Positions 1 to 6,966 of a DNA stretch of 11,417 nt are shown here, piece after piece. Positions within the stretch are counted from its first letter, which is position 1, and each line of letters starts with the position of its first letter. Location of the stretch: NCBI GenBank assembly GCA_023414155.1, contig JAEZOG010000141.1, positions 1 to 11,417 of the forward strand, read 5' to 3'. This DNA is from Cyanobacteria bacterium OH_CFB_184 (GTDB taxonomy: Bacteria > Cyanobacteriota > Vampirovibrionia > Gastranaerophilales > Gastranaerophilaceae). The notes under the pieces are model-generated. The model saw nothing but the letters and a program-made list of their open reading frames with translations, had not been told where the DNA came from and searched no databases. The translations under genes and the position numbers were made by a program.

Positions 1-435
1 TGCCGCTTTTTCAAAGCTTAAGTTGTCGGGTAATTTTAATAAATTGTGTTTAACGATCTGTTCGGGAATATTTATGTATTCAGCGTATGCTCCATTTAAA
101 AAGTTTAAATTTTCACATAGATTATACTCTTCTTTTTGGCAGAAAAAGCATTTGTAGCATGGTGCAGAATTTGCAGCTACTACCCTATCACCGATAGAAA
201 AATCTTTTACGTTTTTACCGACTTTTTCAATTACTCCAGAAAATTCATGTCCGAATCCTGATGGGATTTTTTTTATTAAAACCGGATGACCTCTTCTATA
301 TGTTTTTAAGTCTGTCCCACACGTGAGTGCAGCTTTAACTTTGACCTGTACTTCATTTGGGTTTGGTTCTTTTATATTAACTTCTTCATATCTAATATCT
401 TGCGGTGCATAGTATTGAATAGCGTTCATCTTCAT
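1..435 (-). CDS. Zinc-dependent medium-chain alcohol/polyol dehydrogenase, N-terminal part (runs off left edge)
   Basis: The first 145 residues of a zinc-containing medium-chain dehydrogenase are visible; the NAD-binding Rossmann half lies beyond the left edge. The predicted role is NAD(P)-linked oxidation of a secondary alcohol or sugar alcohol, or the reverse ketone reduction. The GroES-like catalytic domain shows the catalytic zinc ligand Cys39 (TCGTD), the GHE motif at 62-64, and four structural-zinc cysteines at 93, 96, 99 and 107. The ATG overlaps the stop of the upstream paralogous dehydrogenase in an ATGA, which implies translational coupling. A second in-frame ATG two codons later is also possible. 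Polyol, threonine, sugar-phosphate or scyllo-inosamine dehydrogenases all share these motifs, so the substrate cannot be named. The family is certain; the exact function is not. Confidence 0.88.
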   Translation of the reverse strand, partial: MKMNAIQYYAPQDIRYEEVNIKEPNPNEVQVKVKAALTCGTDLKTYRRGHPVLIKKIPSGFGHEFSGVIEKVGKNVKDFSIGDRVVAANSAPCYKCFFCQKEEYNLCENLNFLNGAYAEYINIPEQIVKHNLLKLPDNLSFEKAA

Positions 436-1439
436 AATGTTATGTATGCCTTTATAATTTTATTTGAAAGTGTATCAGCAATAGCTTCGTTGATATTTTC
501 TAATGTGTAATGAGTGGACAAGTTTTCAACTATGACTTTTCTTGATTGCAAGAATTCTAAAGAGTCTTCAAGATCAACTGGTGCAGGTGAATAACTGCCA
601 AGTATTTTTAATTCTCTGTAATAGATATCATTGTTTGAGTAACCCATGTCAGATTTTACACTGGAAAAAACAGTAATTGTGCCGCCGTCTCTTATAGATT
701 TTAGTGCAAAATTAATTGTTTTGTCTGAACCAGAAGTCATGAAAACAGCGTCTACACCGTATCCTGAAGTTTCTGATTTAATGAGATTTAATGCATTATC
801 TTCTTCAAGTGAATTAAAACAATCTTCAAATCCTAATTTTTTAGCTAATAAATTTCTTTGTTCTAAAATATCACAGCCATAAACTTTATAGCCCATAGCT
901 CTAGCTGCTTGTCCCATTAATATGCCGATAGAACCTAATCCTACAACTAAAACTCTTGCTGAATAGGGAATATCTGCTCTTTTTATGGCTCTTATACAAC
1001 ATGCCAGCGGCTCTAAAAACGCAGCTTCATCATCTGTTAGATTTGGGCTTGGGGTAAAAACGGTATTTTGAAGGTGCTGTTCAGTGACTGTAATATATTC
1101 TGCAAAGCCACCAGGGAATATATTTGATGTTTTGAAGCTCTTGCACATTGAGTAGTTGCCGCCCCAACAATACACACAGTCAAAACAAGGTATATGATGC
1201 CCAAGAACAACTCTGTCACCTACTTCAAAGTTTGTATCAGAGTTTATTTCTATGATTTCACCAACAACTTCATGTCCTAAAATAGCACCATTTTTAGAGA
1301 TTCCTGTTTTAAGCTTAACAATATCTGAGCCGCATAAACCACACCCTTTTACTTTTATAAGAGCGCCTTTTTCTTTAAGTTTAGGTTTATCCACTTGTGA
1401 TATAACTAATTTTTCGTTTGAAATCGTAGCTGCTTTCAT
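432..1439 (-). CDS. Zinc-dependent medium-chain dehydrogenase (sorbitol/threonine dehydrogenase-like)
   Basis: A complete 335-residue cytosolic medium-chain dehydrogenase, a normal length for the family. The GroES-like domain carries catalytic-zinc ligands Cys36 (GLCGSD), His56-Glu57 (GHE) and Glu143 (FLEPL), and structural-zinc cysteines 85, 88, 91 and 99. The Rossmann fold starts at the GLGSIG motif (167-172). Asp190 at the end of the second strand suggests preference for NAD over NADP (inference from the family rule). All catalytic residues are present. A TGn-type -10 element lies about 30 nt upstream, and an AGG-containing ribosome site precedes the ATG. It is followed by a second dehydrogenase with an ATGA overlap, so the two are probably co-translated and may act on successive or related substrates. 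Polyol, sugar-phosphate and threonine dehydrogenases are all possible. Confidence 0.92.
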   Translation of the reverse strand: MKAATISNEKLVISQVDKPKLKEKGALIKVKGCGLCGSDIVKLKTGISKNGAILGHEVVGEIIEINSDTNFEVGDRVVLGHHIPCFDCVYCWGGNYSMCKSFKTSNIFPGGFAEYITVTEQHLQNTVFTPSPNLTDDEAAFLEPLACCIRAIKRADIPYSARVLVVGLGSIGILMGQAARAMGYKVYGCDILEQRNLLAKKLGFEDCFNSLEEDNALNLIKSETSGYGVDAVFMTSGSDKTINFALKSIRDGGTITVFSSVKSDMGYSNNDIYYRELKILGSYSPAPVDLEDSLEFLQSRKVIVENLSTHYTLENINEAIADTLSNKIIKAYITL

Positions 1440-1466
1440 AATACCTGCAAATTATTTTCCAAATAG

Positions 1467-1494
1467 ATTTTAGCACTTAAAATTATATATACAA
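1467..1494 (-). promoter_or_regulatory. Predicted promoter of the dehydrogenase pair
   Basis: The minus strand shows TTGTAT (1489-1494), a 16-nt spacer and TAAAAT (1467-1472) preceded by TGC, an extended -10. It lies between trmD and the first dehydrogenase and would start RNA near 1460. The -35 is a weak match (3 of 6), so the extended -10 carries most of the evidence. Confidence 0.45.
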
Positions 1495-1505
1495 TAAAAT
1501 TTCTT

Positions 1506-2237
1506 TTATATATTGTATTCTTTGATGATTTTTAAGTCGTATTTTGAAGGATTTTCACCTAGAAATTTTTCATATAAATCAGGTCTTTTTTCTTTTGTTC
1601 TTATAAGTTGTTGAGCTCTGCGCCATTTTTCTATCTCAGCATGGTTGCCTGATAATAATACTTCAGGCACGTTTAAACCTTCGTATTCCCTAGGTTTTGT
1701 ATATTGAGGGTATTCTAACAAACCGTCTGAATGACTGTCATATTCTGCAGAATCATTATCACCAAGGGCATCTTCTAATAGTCTAGTTACACTATCTATT
1801 ATACACATTGCAGGGTATTCACCGCCTGTTAATACAAAGTCTCCGATTGAAATTTCTCTAGCACCAGAAAGCGTTCTAATTCTTTCATCAAAACCTTCAT
1901 AATGACCACAAATAATTATTAGTTGGCTTTTAGATGAAAATTCTTTCGCAATTTTATGGTTAAAAACCTCTCCTTGAGGGGTTAAAATTATTTTCTCAGA
2001 ATTTTCTTCTTTTTTTATACTATTGAGTGCATCAATATATGGCTGACATGCCAGCACCATACCTGCACCGCCGCCATAAGGGGTATCGTCGACTTTTTTA
2101 TGTTTATTAGTCGAAAAAAGTCTTGGATTATTTGTTTGTATGTCAATGATATTGTTGTCTTTTGCCCGTTTTAAAATACTGTGATTAGATGCTTGTTCAA
2201 TTAGTTCTGGGAAAAGAGTTATTACATCAAATCTCAA
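1506..2237 (-). CDS. trmD: tRNA (guanine-37-N1)-methyltransferase TrmD
   Basis: TrmD uses S-adenosylmethionine to methylate N1 of G37 next to the anticodon of tRNAs reading CNN and some GNN codons, preventing +1 frameshifting. The 243-residue length is standard. Visible hallmarks are the N-terminus RFDVITLFPEL, the glycine-rich PYGGGAGM (53-60), and the trefoil-knot SAM site GHYEGFDER (111-119) and SIGDFVLTGGEYPAM (130-144). The DSHSDGLLEYPQYTKP segment contains Asp167, which aligns with the family's catalytic aspartate. The start codon is TTG, not ATG: it overlaps the rimM stop as TTGA, gives the family's conserved N-terminus, and has GAAGG 9 nt upstream inside rimM. It is the last gene of the zinc-ribbon protein-rimM-trmD operon. 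Confidence 0.97.
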   Translation of the reverse strand: MRFDVITLFPELIEQASNHSILKRAKDNNIIDIQTNNPRLFSTNKHKKVDDTPYGGGAGMVLACQPYIDALNSIKKEENSEKIILTPQGEVFNHKIAKEFSSKSQLIIICGHYEGFDERIRTLSGAREISIGDFVLTGGEYPAMCIIDSVTRLLEDALGDNDSAEYDSHSDGLLEYPQYTKPREYEGLNVPEVLLSGNHAEIEKWRRAQQLIRTKEKRPDLYEKFLGENPSKYDLKIIKEYNI

Positions 2238-2746
2238 TTTATCAAGCCTTCAATAGTATTAATAATAACTTTTTTATTTTTTATATCTACTTTTGGCACA
2301 AGCTCTTTAACAAAAGGAATCATGTGAATTTTTCCATTGTCATCGACTATGCTTATTACATTAGTTGCGTTATTTTCTCCTATTGCACAAATCGTGCCAA
2401 GGAAGTTATCGTTACAATCAAATGCCTCTAGTCCATCTAAGTCTGAAACGAGGTATTCATCTTCATCCAGAAATTTTTCAACGATATCTTTAGAAATATA
2501 TAAATTATGACCCTTATACTGCTCAGTGTCATTTATAGAGTTTAATTCATCAAATTTAATCAATGCAAAAGTTTTGTGGAATTTCAAGCTTCTAATATTT
2601 AATGCAACAAAATCTGAGCCTTTTTTAACATACATTTTTTTTAGAGATTTAAGCTGTTCTTCTCTTCCTTTAGTATATCCGACTTTGACTTCACCTTTTA
2701 TGCCGTGAAAATTAATTATTTTAGCTATAGATAATAAGTTATTCAT
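2234..2746 (-). CDS. rimM: 16S rRNA processing protein RimM
   Basis: RimM is a ribosome maturation factor that helps fold the 16S rRNA head domain and binds ribosomal protein S19. At 170 residues it is the usual length. The N-terminal RimM domain (about 1-85) begins with the conserved pattern IAKIINFHGIKGEVKV, where the HGIKGEVK stretch is diagnostic. The C-terminal PRC-barrel domain (about 90-168) starts at EDEYLVSDLDGLEAF. Its ATG is only 2 nt after the stop of the zinc-ribbon protein gene, and its stop overlaps the trmD start, so the three are one transcription unit. No clear Shine-Dalgarno sequence precedes its ATG, which suggests coupling to the upstream gene. In many bacteria rpsP and a KH-domain gene sit upstream of rimM; here they do not. 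Confidence 0.96.
   Translation of the reverse strand: MNNLLSIAKIINFHGIKGEVKVGYTKGREEQLKSLKKMYVKKGSDFVALNIRSLKFHKTFALIKFDELNSINDTEQYKGHNLYISKDIVEKFLDEDEYLVSDLDGLEAFDCNDNFLGTICAIGENNATNVISIVDDNGKIHMIPFVKELVPKVDIKNKKVIINTIEGLIN
2238..2251 (-). promoter_or_regulatory. Ribosome binding site of trmD that fixes its TTG start
   Basis: GAAGG at 2247-2251 (minus strand) lies within the last codons of rimM, 9 nt before the TTG that starts trmD. No in-frame ATG lies nearby, so this site together with the conserved TrmD N-terminus decides the start. Ribosomes ending rimM at TGA are positioned to restart on the overlapping TTG. Confidence 0.7.
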
Positions 2747-2748
2747 GA

Positions 2749-3714
2749 TTATTGTTTTTTAAATTCTGCTGGAGCATCCGGTCTTTCAGGATTCCATCTG
2801 TCTAGTCCCATTTGCTTTCTTACTAGTCCAATTCCGACGTGTACACGCCATTCATCCATTTTTAATTGAGCTGCAATTATTTTGTGACAGCCGATTGGAG
2901 GAAGCGGTAGTAGTGGTTCGTATAGGTTTTTTATTGCAAAAAGTTGATCAGGGCTGACTGCTAATTTTCTTTTTGGGAAAGGTAATTTAGGCAGCATCAT
3001 TTTTTGTCTGACTAGATTTATTCCAAAAAATACTTTTCTTGGTTCAAGATCAATCGCATTACCAATTACTTCGTGGATATCTGGGTTAGGAAGCGGTAAT
3101 GTTTTTTTGTATAAAAGTTCTATTTGAGCTATTTGTTCTCTGTTAACAAGTAGTTGTCTTTGGTTGTTAGCAAAAGGTCTTCTGTTAGGAGGACCGCCTT
3201 GCGGCCTGAATCTGTTGTCTCTTCTTTGTGGGAAAGAAGGTCTATTTTGATCACCACCATATGGTCTTGGTTGTGGGTTATAAGGCCTAGGTTGATCTCC
3301 GTGAGGTCTTTGCTGATCATAAGGTCTTGGTTGTGGGTTGTATGGCCTTTGTTGCTGACCATAAGGTCTTTGTTGTTGGTTATATGGTCTTGGCTGGTTG
3401 CGGTCATACCTATTGTCGCTATTATATGGCCTGTCTCCCTGTGGTCTAGGATATCTTTGTTGTGGCCTGTTATTATCATACCTGCGTGGTTCAAAACTTC
3501 TGAACGGCTTTCTCTCCTCATTTTCTGTAGGAGTGGCTGTACTATATGAACTTAGCGGTGTTGTTTTTTCTTCTTTTACACTTGTTTCTTGTTCCGGTGA
3601 ATCTGGATTTAAAATCGGCTTTTTGTCCGGGTATAAACAACTAGGACAAATAACTCTTTTGGGGTTTTTTGTTTCAAACTCAGCGCCACATTTCGTGCAT
3701 TTATTTATATACAT
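2749..3714 (-). CDS. Unrecognised zinc-ribbon protein with Arg/Pro/Tyr/Gln-rich disordered region and duplicated C-terminal module
   Basis: I cannot name this protein. From the chosen ATG it has 321 residues in three parts. (1) An N-terminal zinc ribbon with CxxC pairs at Cys6/Cys9 and Cys23/Cys26. (2) A low-complexity, very basic region (about 68-186) rich in Arg, Pro, Tyr, Gln and Asn, with a heptad RPY repeat (109-156). (3) Two gapless tandem copies of a ~50-residue module (194-243 and 257-306) sharing the pattern LY...LPLP....H..I and V..GI.LVR..M. It heads the operon with rimM and trmD, where rpsP and an RNA-binding KH gene are often found, so an RNA- or ribosome-related role is plausible but inferred. 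The frame stays open upstream to a TTG at 3777, but the zinc ribbon begins immediately after the ATG at 3714, so I prefer that start. A strong promoter lies upstream. Confidence 0.8.
   Translation of the reverse strand: MYINKCTKCGAEFETKNPKRVICPSCLYPDKKPILNPDSPEQETSVKEEKTTPLSSYSTATPTENEERKPFRSFEPRRYDNNRPQQRYPRPQGDRPYNSDNRYDRNQPRPYNQQQRPYGQQQRPYNPQPRPYDQQRPHGDQPRPYNPQPRPYGGDQNRPSFPQRRDNRFRPQGGPPNRRPFANNQRQLLVNREQIAQIELLYKKTLPLPNPDIHEVIGNAIDLEPRKVFFGINLVRQKMMLPKLPFPKRKLAVSPDQLFAIKNLYEPLLPLPPIGCHKIIAAQLKMDEWRVHVGIGLVRKQMGLDRWNPERPDAPAEFKKQ
2797..3135 (-). repeat. Tandem duplication of a ~50-residue protein module
   Basis: Residues 194-243 and 257-306 of the zinc-ribbon protein align without gaps at a 63-residue offset, with 18 of 50 identical positions. 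Shared features are the leading Gln, LY, LPLP, a His, an Ile, V..GI.LVR and a late Met. The copies have diverged at the DNA level, so the duplication is old and maintained by selection on the protein. Confidence 0.8.
3247..3396 (-). repeat. Coding heptad repeat (RPY/RPH units)
   Basis: Seven RP[Y/H] units occur with the arginine at residues 109, 116, 123, 130, 136, 143 and 150, a near-perfect 7-residue (21-nt) period, separated by Gln/Asn/Pro/Gly/Asp. Arg95 and Arg102 fall in the same register just before. The codons vary, so the period is mainly a protein-level one, although recent slippage may contribute. Confidence 0.8.
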
Positions 3715-3796
3715 TTTCAGGGTGTCCCTTTTGCTTTGCAAGTAAAAATAATTATTATCCCTCTCCATAACTTGCAATGGATATTATTTTTATTTT

Positions 3797-3825
3797 ATTT
3801 TATATTTAAAAATCATAAATGACAA
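3797..3825 (-). promoter_or_regulatory. Predicted promoter of the zinc-ribbon protein-rimM-trmD operon
   Basis: The minus strand carries TTGTCA (3820-3825, 5 of 6 to consensus), an exact 17-nt spacer and TAAAAT (3797-3802, 5 of 6). Transcription would start near 3790, leaving a leader of about 76 nt before the preferred ATG at 3714. This is the best promoter match in the window. Confidence 0.6.
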
Positions 3826-3840
3826 GTATTTTATTATAAT

Positions 3841-5793
3841 TTAACGAAAAGTTATAACTCTTTCTTCAAGAGCTGTAACAATTTTTACTATTTCTTCTTT
3901 TGTATCAGTAAATTTTTTGTGGTTGTTGAAGAAATATTCTTCCAAAAGCTTGATGAGTTCTACTTGGGTCTCATAATCATATTTATTATCGTTTTCTTTT
4001 AAGTACCAGCTTAAATTGGACTCTTCATCTTTTGTAATTGCAGATACAATATGAGATTGTTGCTTTGGTCCGTTAAGTATAGTCATGAAGGTTGATAAAG
4101 CGTTTTTAAGAAATTTTGCTGCTCTTTCTGTAAGAGTTCGGTATCTTAAAATTTCTCTTTTATAGTTTTTTACATCATTTTGTGCATTTTTAAAATAATC
4201 GAGCGTTTCATTGATAAGTGAAATTTCATTTTTCAAATTAGTTAAAATAGTTTTGTAATCAGGGGTATAATTGATTTTATCAATTATTTCATCCGTGTTT
4301 GGTTTTTTATCAGTTAATAGCGACAAAACTTCTTTTAATTCTACGTTACTAAATCCATCAATCTGGGCTCCGCCTTTTGATGAGTTTATTAAAATTTTCG
4401 ATTCGCCGTATTTTTTTGCAAAGTCTTTGAAATATTCAATAAATAGTGCATAACCTTGTTCTGTAACTAGTCTTTCACCATTTTGACCTTTTGTAAACAT
4501 GACAGCATTATTTAAGTCATTGAGTCTCATTTCAATAAACTTATACTGAGTTTCTTCTTTCCATTTTGATTTACTTGTAAATGATTCTTGTCTGTATTTT
4601 TCTATATCATCAACGTATATTTTCGGTTGTCCTGTTTCTTCGTCTATATCATATTTCAGGTTTGTATATGCTGAATTGTCTGCATACAATTTTCCATCTG
4701 CAAAAGCCAAATCCTGCCCAATAAGTATTAATGGGTTGCACCCTAACAAATGGGCGCTAAATAGTGCATTATAAGAAACAGTGCCTCTTGTTTCATACAT
4801 TTGTGCATCCATTTCCATTAAGTCAGCAAGCCAAACGTTTGCAACATTTTCTTGGGAGAGAGTAATGAATGCTTTCTTCTTTTTTAAGTCCATAAATGTT
4901 TTGTTGGTATAGCCTTCATGAACATAATTAATATCGCTTAAATCAAAACCTGATATTTGAGATGAAGAATCGTGCCTCTCAATTGCGTGGAGAAAGTCTG
5001 GTTTAATTCCTGCAGCTGCTAATGTTTTGTATGCTGTACCTACGCAGAAGATAAGAACATTATCTTGATATTGTTTTAATATTTCGATGTTTTTGCTTAA
5101 AGAAGGACCTGCTGATACTATTACAGCTGGAATATTTTTAAATTTGTCTTGAAGAAGATGCAGCGGAATCGATTCTATTTTCTTTTCAAATCCATCCAGC
5201 GTGTTATTTATAAAAGAATAGTTTTGTTTTTTTTGAAAGCTATAATTGCTAGATAAGATAGAATTAAATCTTGTAAGCTCTTTTACCAGCTGTTCTATTT
5301 CAGGAAAGCAGTGTTCTCTGTGGTAGGTTAAGAAATGGCACTTTACTTTTGAAAGATATGCATATTTAGAATAAAAAACATGTTCAAGTGCTTCTAAATC
5401 AGTTGCTACAAATACATTCTTTTTTGATAATTCTTGTTTAAAATCAACTACTTCAAGAGTGACTCTTAATGCTTCAAGATCTGGTTCGTACAAGATTACT
5501 GTACCTTGAGCATGGTCTGCAAATTCCTTGAATAAAAAGCCAATACCTATACCATAAATAATGTGGATAAAGTTTGCACTATCTTCACTTTTTTTAAAAA
5601 TGCTTTTTGCTTCTTCTTCTGCACCCATAGGTGAATGTACATGAACTCCGTTAATAGAGAGGTTTGGCTCTTTTAAATTTGTTTCGCAAAAAGATATATC
5701 TTTAGTCAAAGATGTTATCGATAAAATACGTTCTGAAAAAAGAGAGTCATATTTTTGGATTGCTTCAATATTGCCGTTAAGTATCTCGTTCAT
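3841..5793 (-). CDS. Maf/DUF115 motility-associated protein (MptE-like domain)
   Basis: A 650-residue protein of the DUF115/Maf family. Members are often linked to flagellin modification with nonulosonic acids, and the domain is related to 6-hydroxymethylpterin pyrophosphokinase MptE. The core begins near residue 222 with PAVIVSAGPSL (SAGPSL at 227-232) and continues through KPDFLHAIERHDSS (265-277). The matching conserved block around 350-371 contains GQDLAF (359-364) followed by DGKLYADN, as in Maf proteins. The N-terminal ~200 residues contain a Rossmann-like stretch (IIYGIGIGFLFKE, then VILYEPDLEALR) and the C-terminal ~200 are charged and probably helical. There is no signal peptide or membrane segment, so it is cytosolic. 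It has its own promoter and a GTGGA-type ribosome site. No flagellin or nonulosonic acid gene is in the window, so the flagellar role is family inference. Confidence 0.85.
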   Translation of the reverse strand: MNEILNGNIEAIQKYDSLFSERILSITSLTKDISFCETNLKEPNLSINGVHVHSPMGAEEEAKSIFKKSEDSANFIHIIYGIGIGFLFKEFADHAQGTVILYEPDLEALRVTLEVVDFKQELSKKNVFVATDLEALEHVFYSKYAYLSKVKCHFLTYHREHCFPEIEQLVKELTRFNSILSSNYSFQKKQNYSFINNTLDGFEKKIESIPLHLLQDKFKNIPAVIVSAGPSLSKNIEILKQYQDNVLIFCVGTAYKTLAAAGIKPDFLHAIERHDSSSQISGFDLSDINYVHEGYTNKTFMDLKKKKAFITLSQENVANVWLADLMEMDAQMYETRGTVSYNALFSAHLLGCNPLILIGQDLAFADGKLYADNSAYTNLKYDIDEETGQPKIYVDDIEKYRQESFTSKSKWKEETQYKFIEMRLNDLNNAVMFTKGQNGERLVTEQGYALFIEYFKDFAKKYGESKILINSSKGGAQIDGFSNVELKEVLSLLTDKKPNTDEIIDKINYTPDYKTILTNLKNEISLINETLDYFKNAQNDVKNYKREILRYRTLTERAAKFLKNALSTFMTILNGPKQQSHIVSAITKDEESNLSWYLKENDNKYDYETQVELIKLLEEYFFNNHKKFTDTKEEIVKIVTALEERVITFR

Positions 5794-5824
5794 TTTTGTC
5801 CACTTGAAATATATATTCTTTAAT

Positions 5825-5854
5825 ATTCTATCATTTAGAGCGGTAAAAGGACAA
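5825..5854 (-). promoter_or_regulatory. Predicted promoter of the Maf/DUF115 gene
   Basis: Minus strand: TTGTCC (5849-5854), an 18-nt spacer and TAGAAT (5825-5830) preceded by TGA, an extended -10. It sits entirely within the short gap after rlmN and would give a leader of about 25 nt. Confidence 0.5.
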
Positions 5855-6880
5855 TTATTTTTTCTTGCAGCTCAACTGTCCACAGGCTGCATCAATATCT
5901 GCACCCCTCTCAAGCCTTACAGTGACTTTTTTACCGGCTGCTTCTAAGATATATTTAAACTTCATAACAGATTCTTTTGAAGGTTTTTTATATTTACAAA
6001 ATTCATTTGAGTTATACGTTATAAGGTTAACATTGCTCTTTAAGCTGTTTATTAAAAGTGCTAATTTCTTGGCATCTTCAACTGAGTCATTCAAGTCTTT
6101 AATTAGTGTGTATTCTATTGTAACCCTTCTGCCAGTTTTATTAGTATATGACTTTAATGTTTTTATTAATTCATCAATGTTATATTTGTTTTCTACAGGC
6201 ATGATTTTTTTTCTGGTTTCACTGTCTGCTGCGTGGAGAGAGATTGCCAGTGTTGACTGCATATTTAATTCAGCTAATTTGTTGATTCCAGGAATTATTC
6301 CGCACGTTGAAAGAGTCATTCTTCTTGCGCCAACTTGATATTCTTTATTAAAAATATCCATTGCTTTAAGGAGATTATCTATGTTCAAAAGAGGCTCACC
6401 TTGCCCCATAAAAACAATATTAGTAACTTTTAGTCCTGTATCAGCTTGGATTAGATGTATTTGTTGAGCTATTTCAAGGTCTGTAAGGTTTCTTTTGAAT
6501 CCTAATTTTGCGGTTGCACAAAAATCGCAGCCCATTTGGCATCCGACTTGGGTGCTTAAACAAGCTGTTAGATTAGATCGATTATCAAATCTCATAAGAA
6601 CAGATTCAGTATAATTATTGTCCTCAAGTTCGAATAAATATTTGATTGTTCCATCTGAACTGATTTGTTTTTCTTTGATAGAAACTGTTGTTAGAGTTGC
6701 TATTTCATTTAATTTTTCTCTAAACTCAGCTGGAAGATTTGTCATATCTTCAATTTTTTTTACTGATTTTAGGTATATCCACTGATAAATTTGTTTTGCT
6801 CTAAATTTAGACGCCCCTAATTCTTGTGTTATAGCCTCTAATTCTTCTAAATTTTTTCCAGTCAGTAATATTTTTATCAT
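5855..6880 (-). CDS. rlmN: Dual-specificity RNA methyltransferase RlmN (23S rRNA A2503 / tRNA A37)
   Basis: RlmN is a radical-SAM enzyme that makes 2-methyladenosine at 23S rRNA A2503 in the peptidyl-transferase centre and at A37 of some tRNAs. The 341 residues cover an N-terminal accessory domain (about 1-90) and the radical-SAM barrel. The 4Fe-4S ligands are Cys114, Cys118 and Cys121 (CQMGCDFC). GEP at 161-163 is the SAM-binding motif. Cys333 (AACGQL) is the residue that carries the transferred methyl, and Cys107 (ACLSTQVGC) matches the second catalytic cysteine of E. coli RlmN. QVGCQMGCDFC and the intact AACGQL end distinguish it from unrelated radical-SAM proteins; a Cfr resistance enzyme is unlikely given the housekeeping context. 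It is divergent from coaE. Confidence 0.96.
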   Translation of the reverse strand: MIKILLTGKNLEELEAITQELGASKFRAKQIYQWIYLKSVKKIEDMTNLPAEFREKLNEIATLTTVSIKEKQISSDGTIKYLFELEDNNYTESVLMRFDNRSNLTACLSTQVGCQMGCDFCATAKLGFKRNLTDLEIAQQIHLIQADTGLKVTNIVFMGQGEPLLNIDNLLKAMDIFNKEYQVGARRMTLSTCGIIPGINKLAELNMQSTLAISLHAADSETRKKIMPVENKYNIDELIKTLKSYTNKTGRRVTIEYTLIKDLNDSVEDAKKLALLINSLKSNVNLITYNSNEFCKYKKPSKESVMKFKYILEAAGKKVTVRLERGADIDAACGQLSCKKK

Positions 6881-6904
6881 ATATATCCATTATTTTTTAA
6901 TAAA

Positions 6905-6934
6905 ATTCTACCATAAATAATATACTTGTATTAA
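6905..6934 (-). promoter_or_regulatory. Predicted promoter of rlmN
   Basis: Minus strand: TTAATA (6929-6934, 4 of 6), an 18-nt spacer and TAGAAT (6905-6910) preceded by TGG (extended -10). It lies in the 86-nt divergent gap shared with coaE. The same gap carries a plus-strand TAGAAT at 6937-6942 that could serve coaE, though without a convincing -35. Confidence 0.45.
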
Positions 6935-6966
6935 AATAGAATTAATAGCACGTAGAGGACAAATTT

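Noticed and set aside
1490..1517. An AT-only imperfect hairpin at the trmD stop, considered as a terminator
   Set aside because: The stem is bulged, contains almost no G-C pairs, overlaps the stop codon and the next promoter, and lacks a proper U-run.
3154..3549. A 131-codon open frame on the plus strand opposite the zinc-ribbon gene, plus a second at 3398-3745
   Set aside because: They are antisense shadows of the Arg/Pro/Tyr-rich coding repeat; their Leu/Trp/Ser-rich products have no ribosome site and no domain-like pattern.
3768..3777. Upstream TTG (3777) and ATG (3768) as starts of the zinc-ribbon protein
   Set aside because: Neither has a ribosome site, and the extension (about 20 residues) looks unstructured, whereas the zinc ribbon begins right after the ATG at 3714; proteomics could still change this.
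5865..6338. A 157-codon plus-strand open frame inside rlmN
   Set aside because: It lies fully antisense to conserved rlmN coding sequence, with no family motifs or ribosome site.
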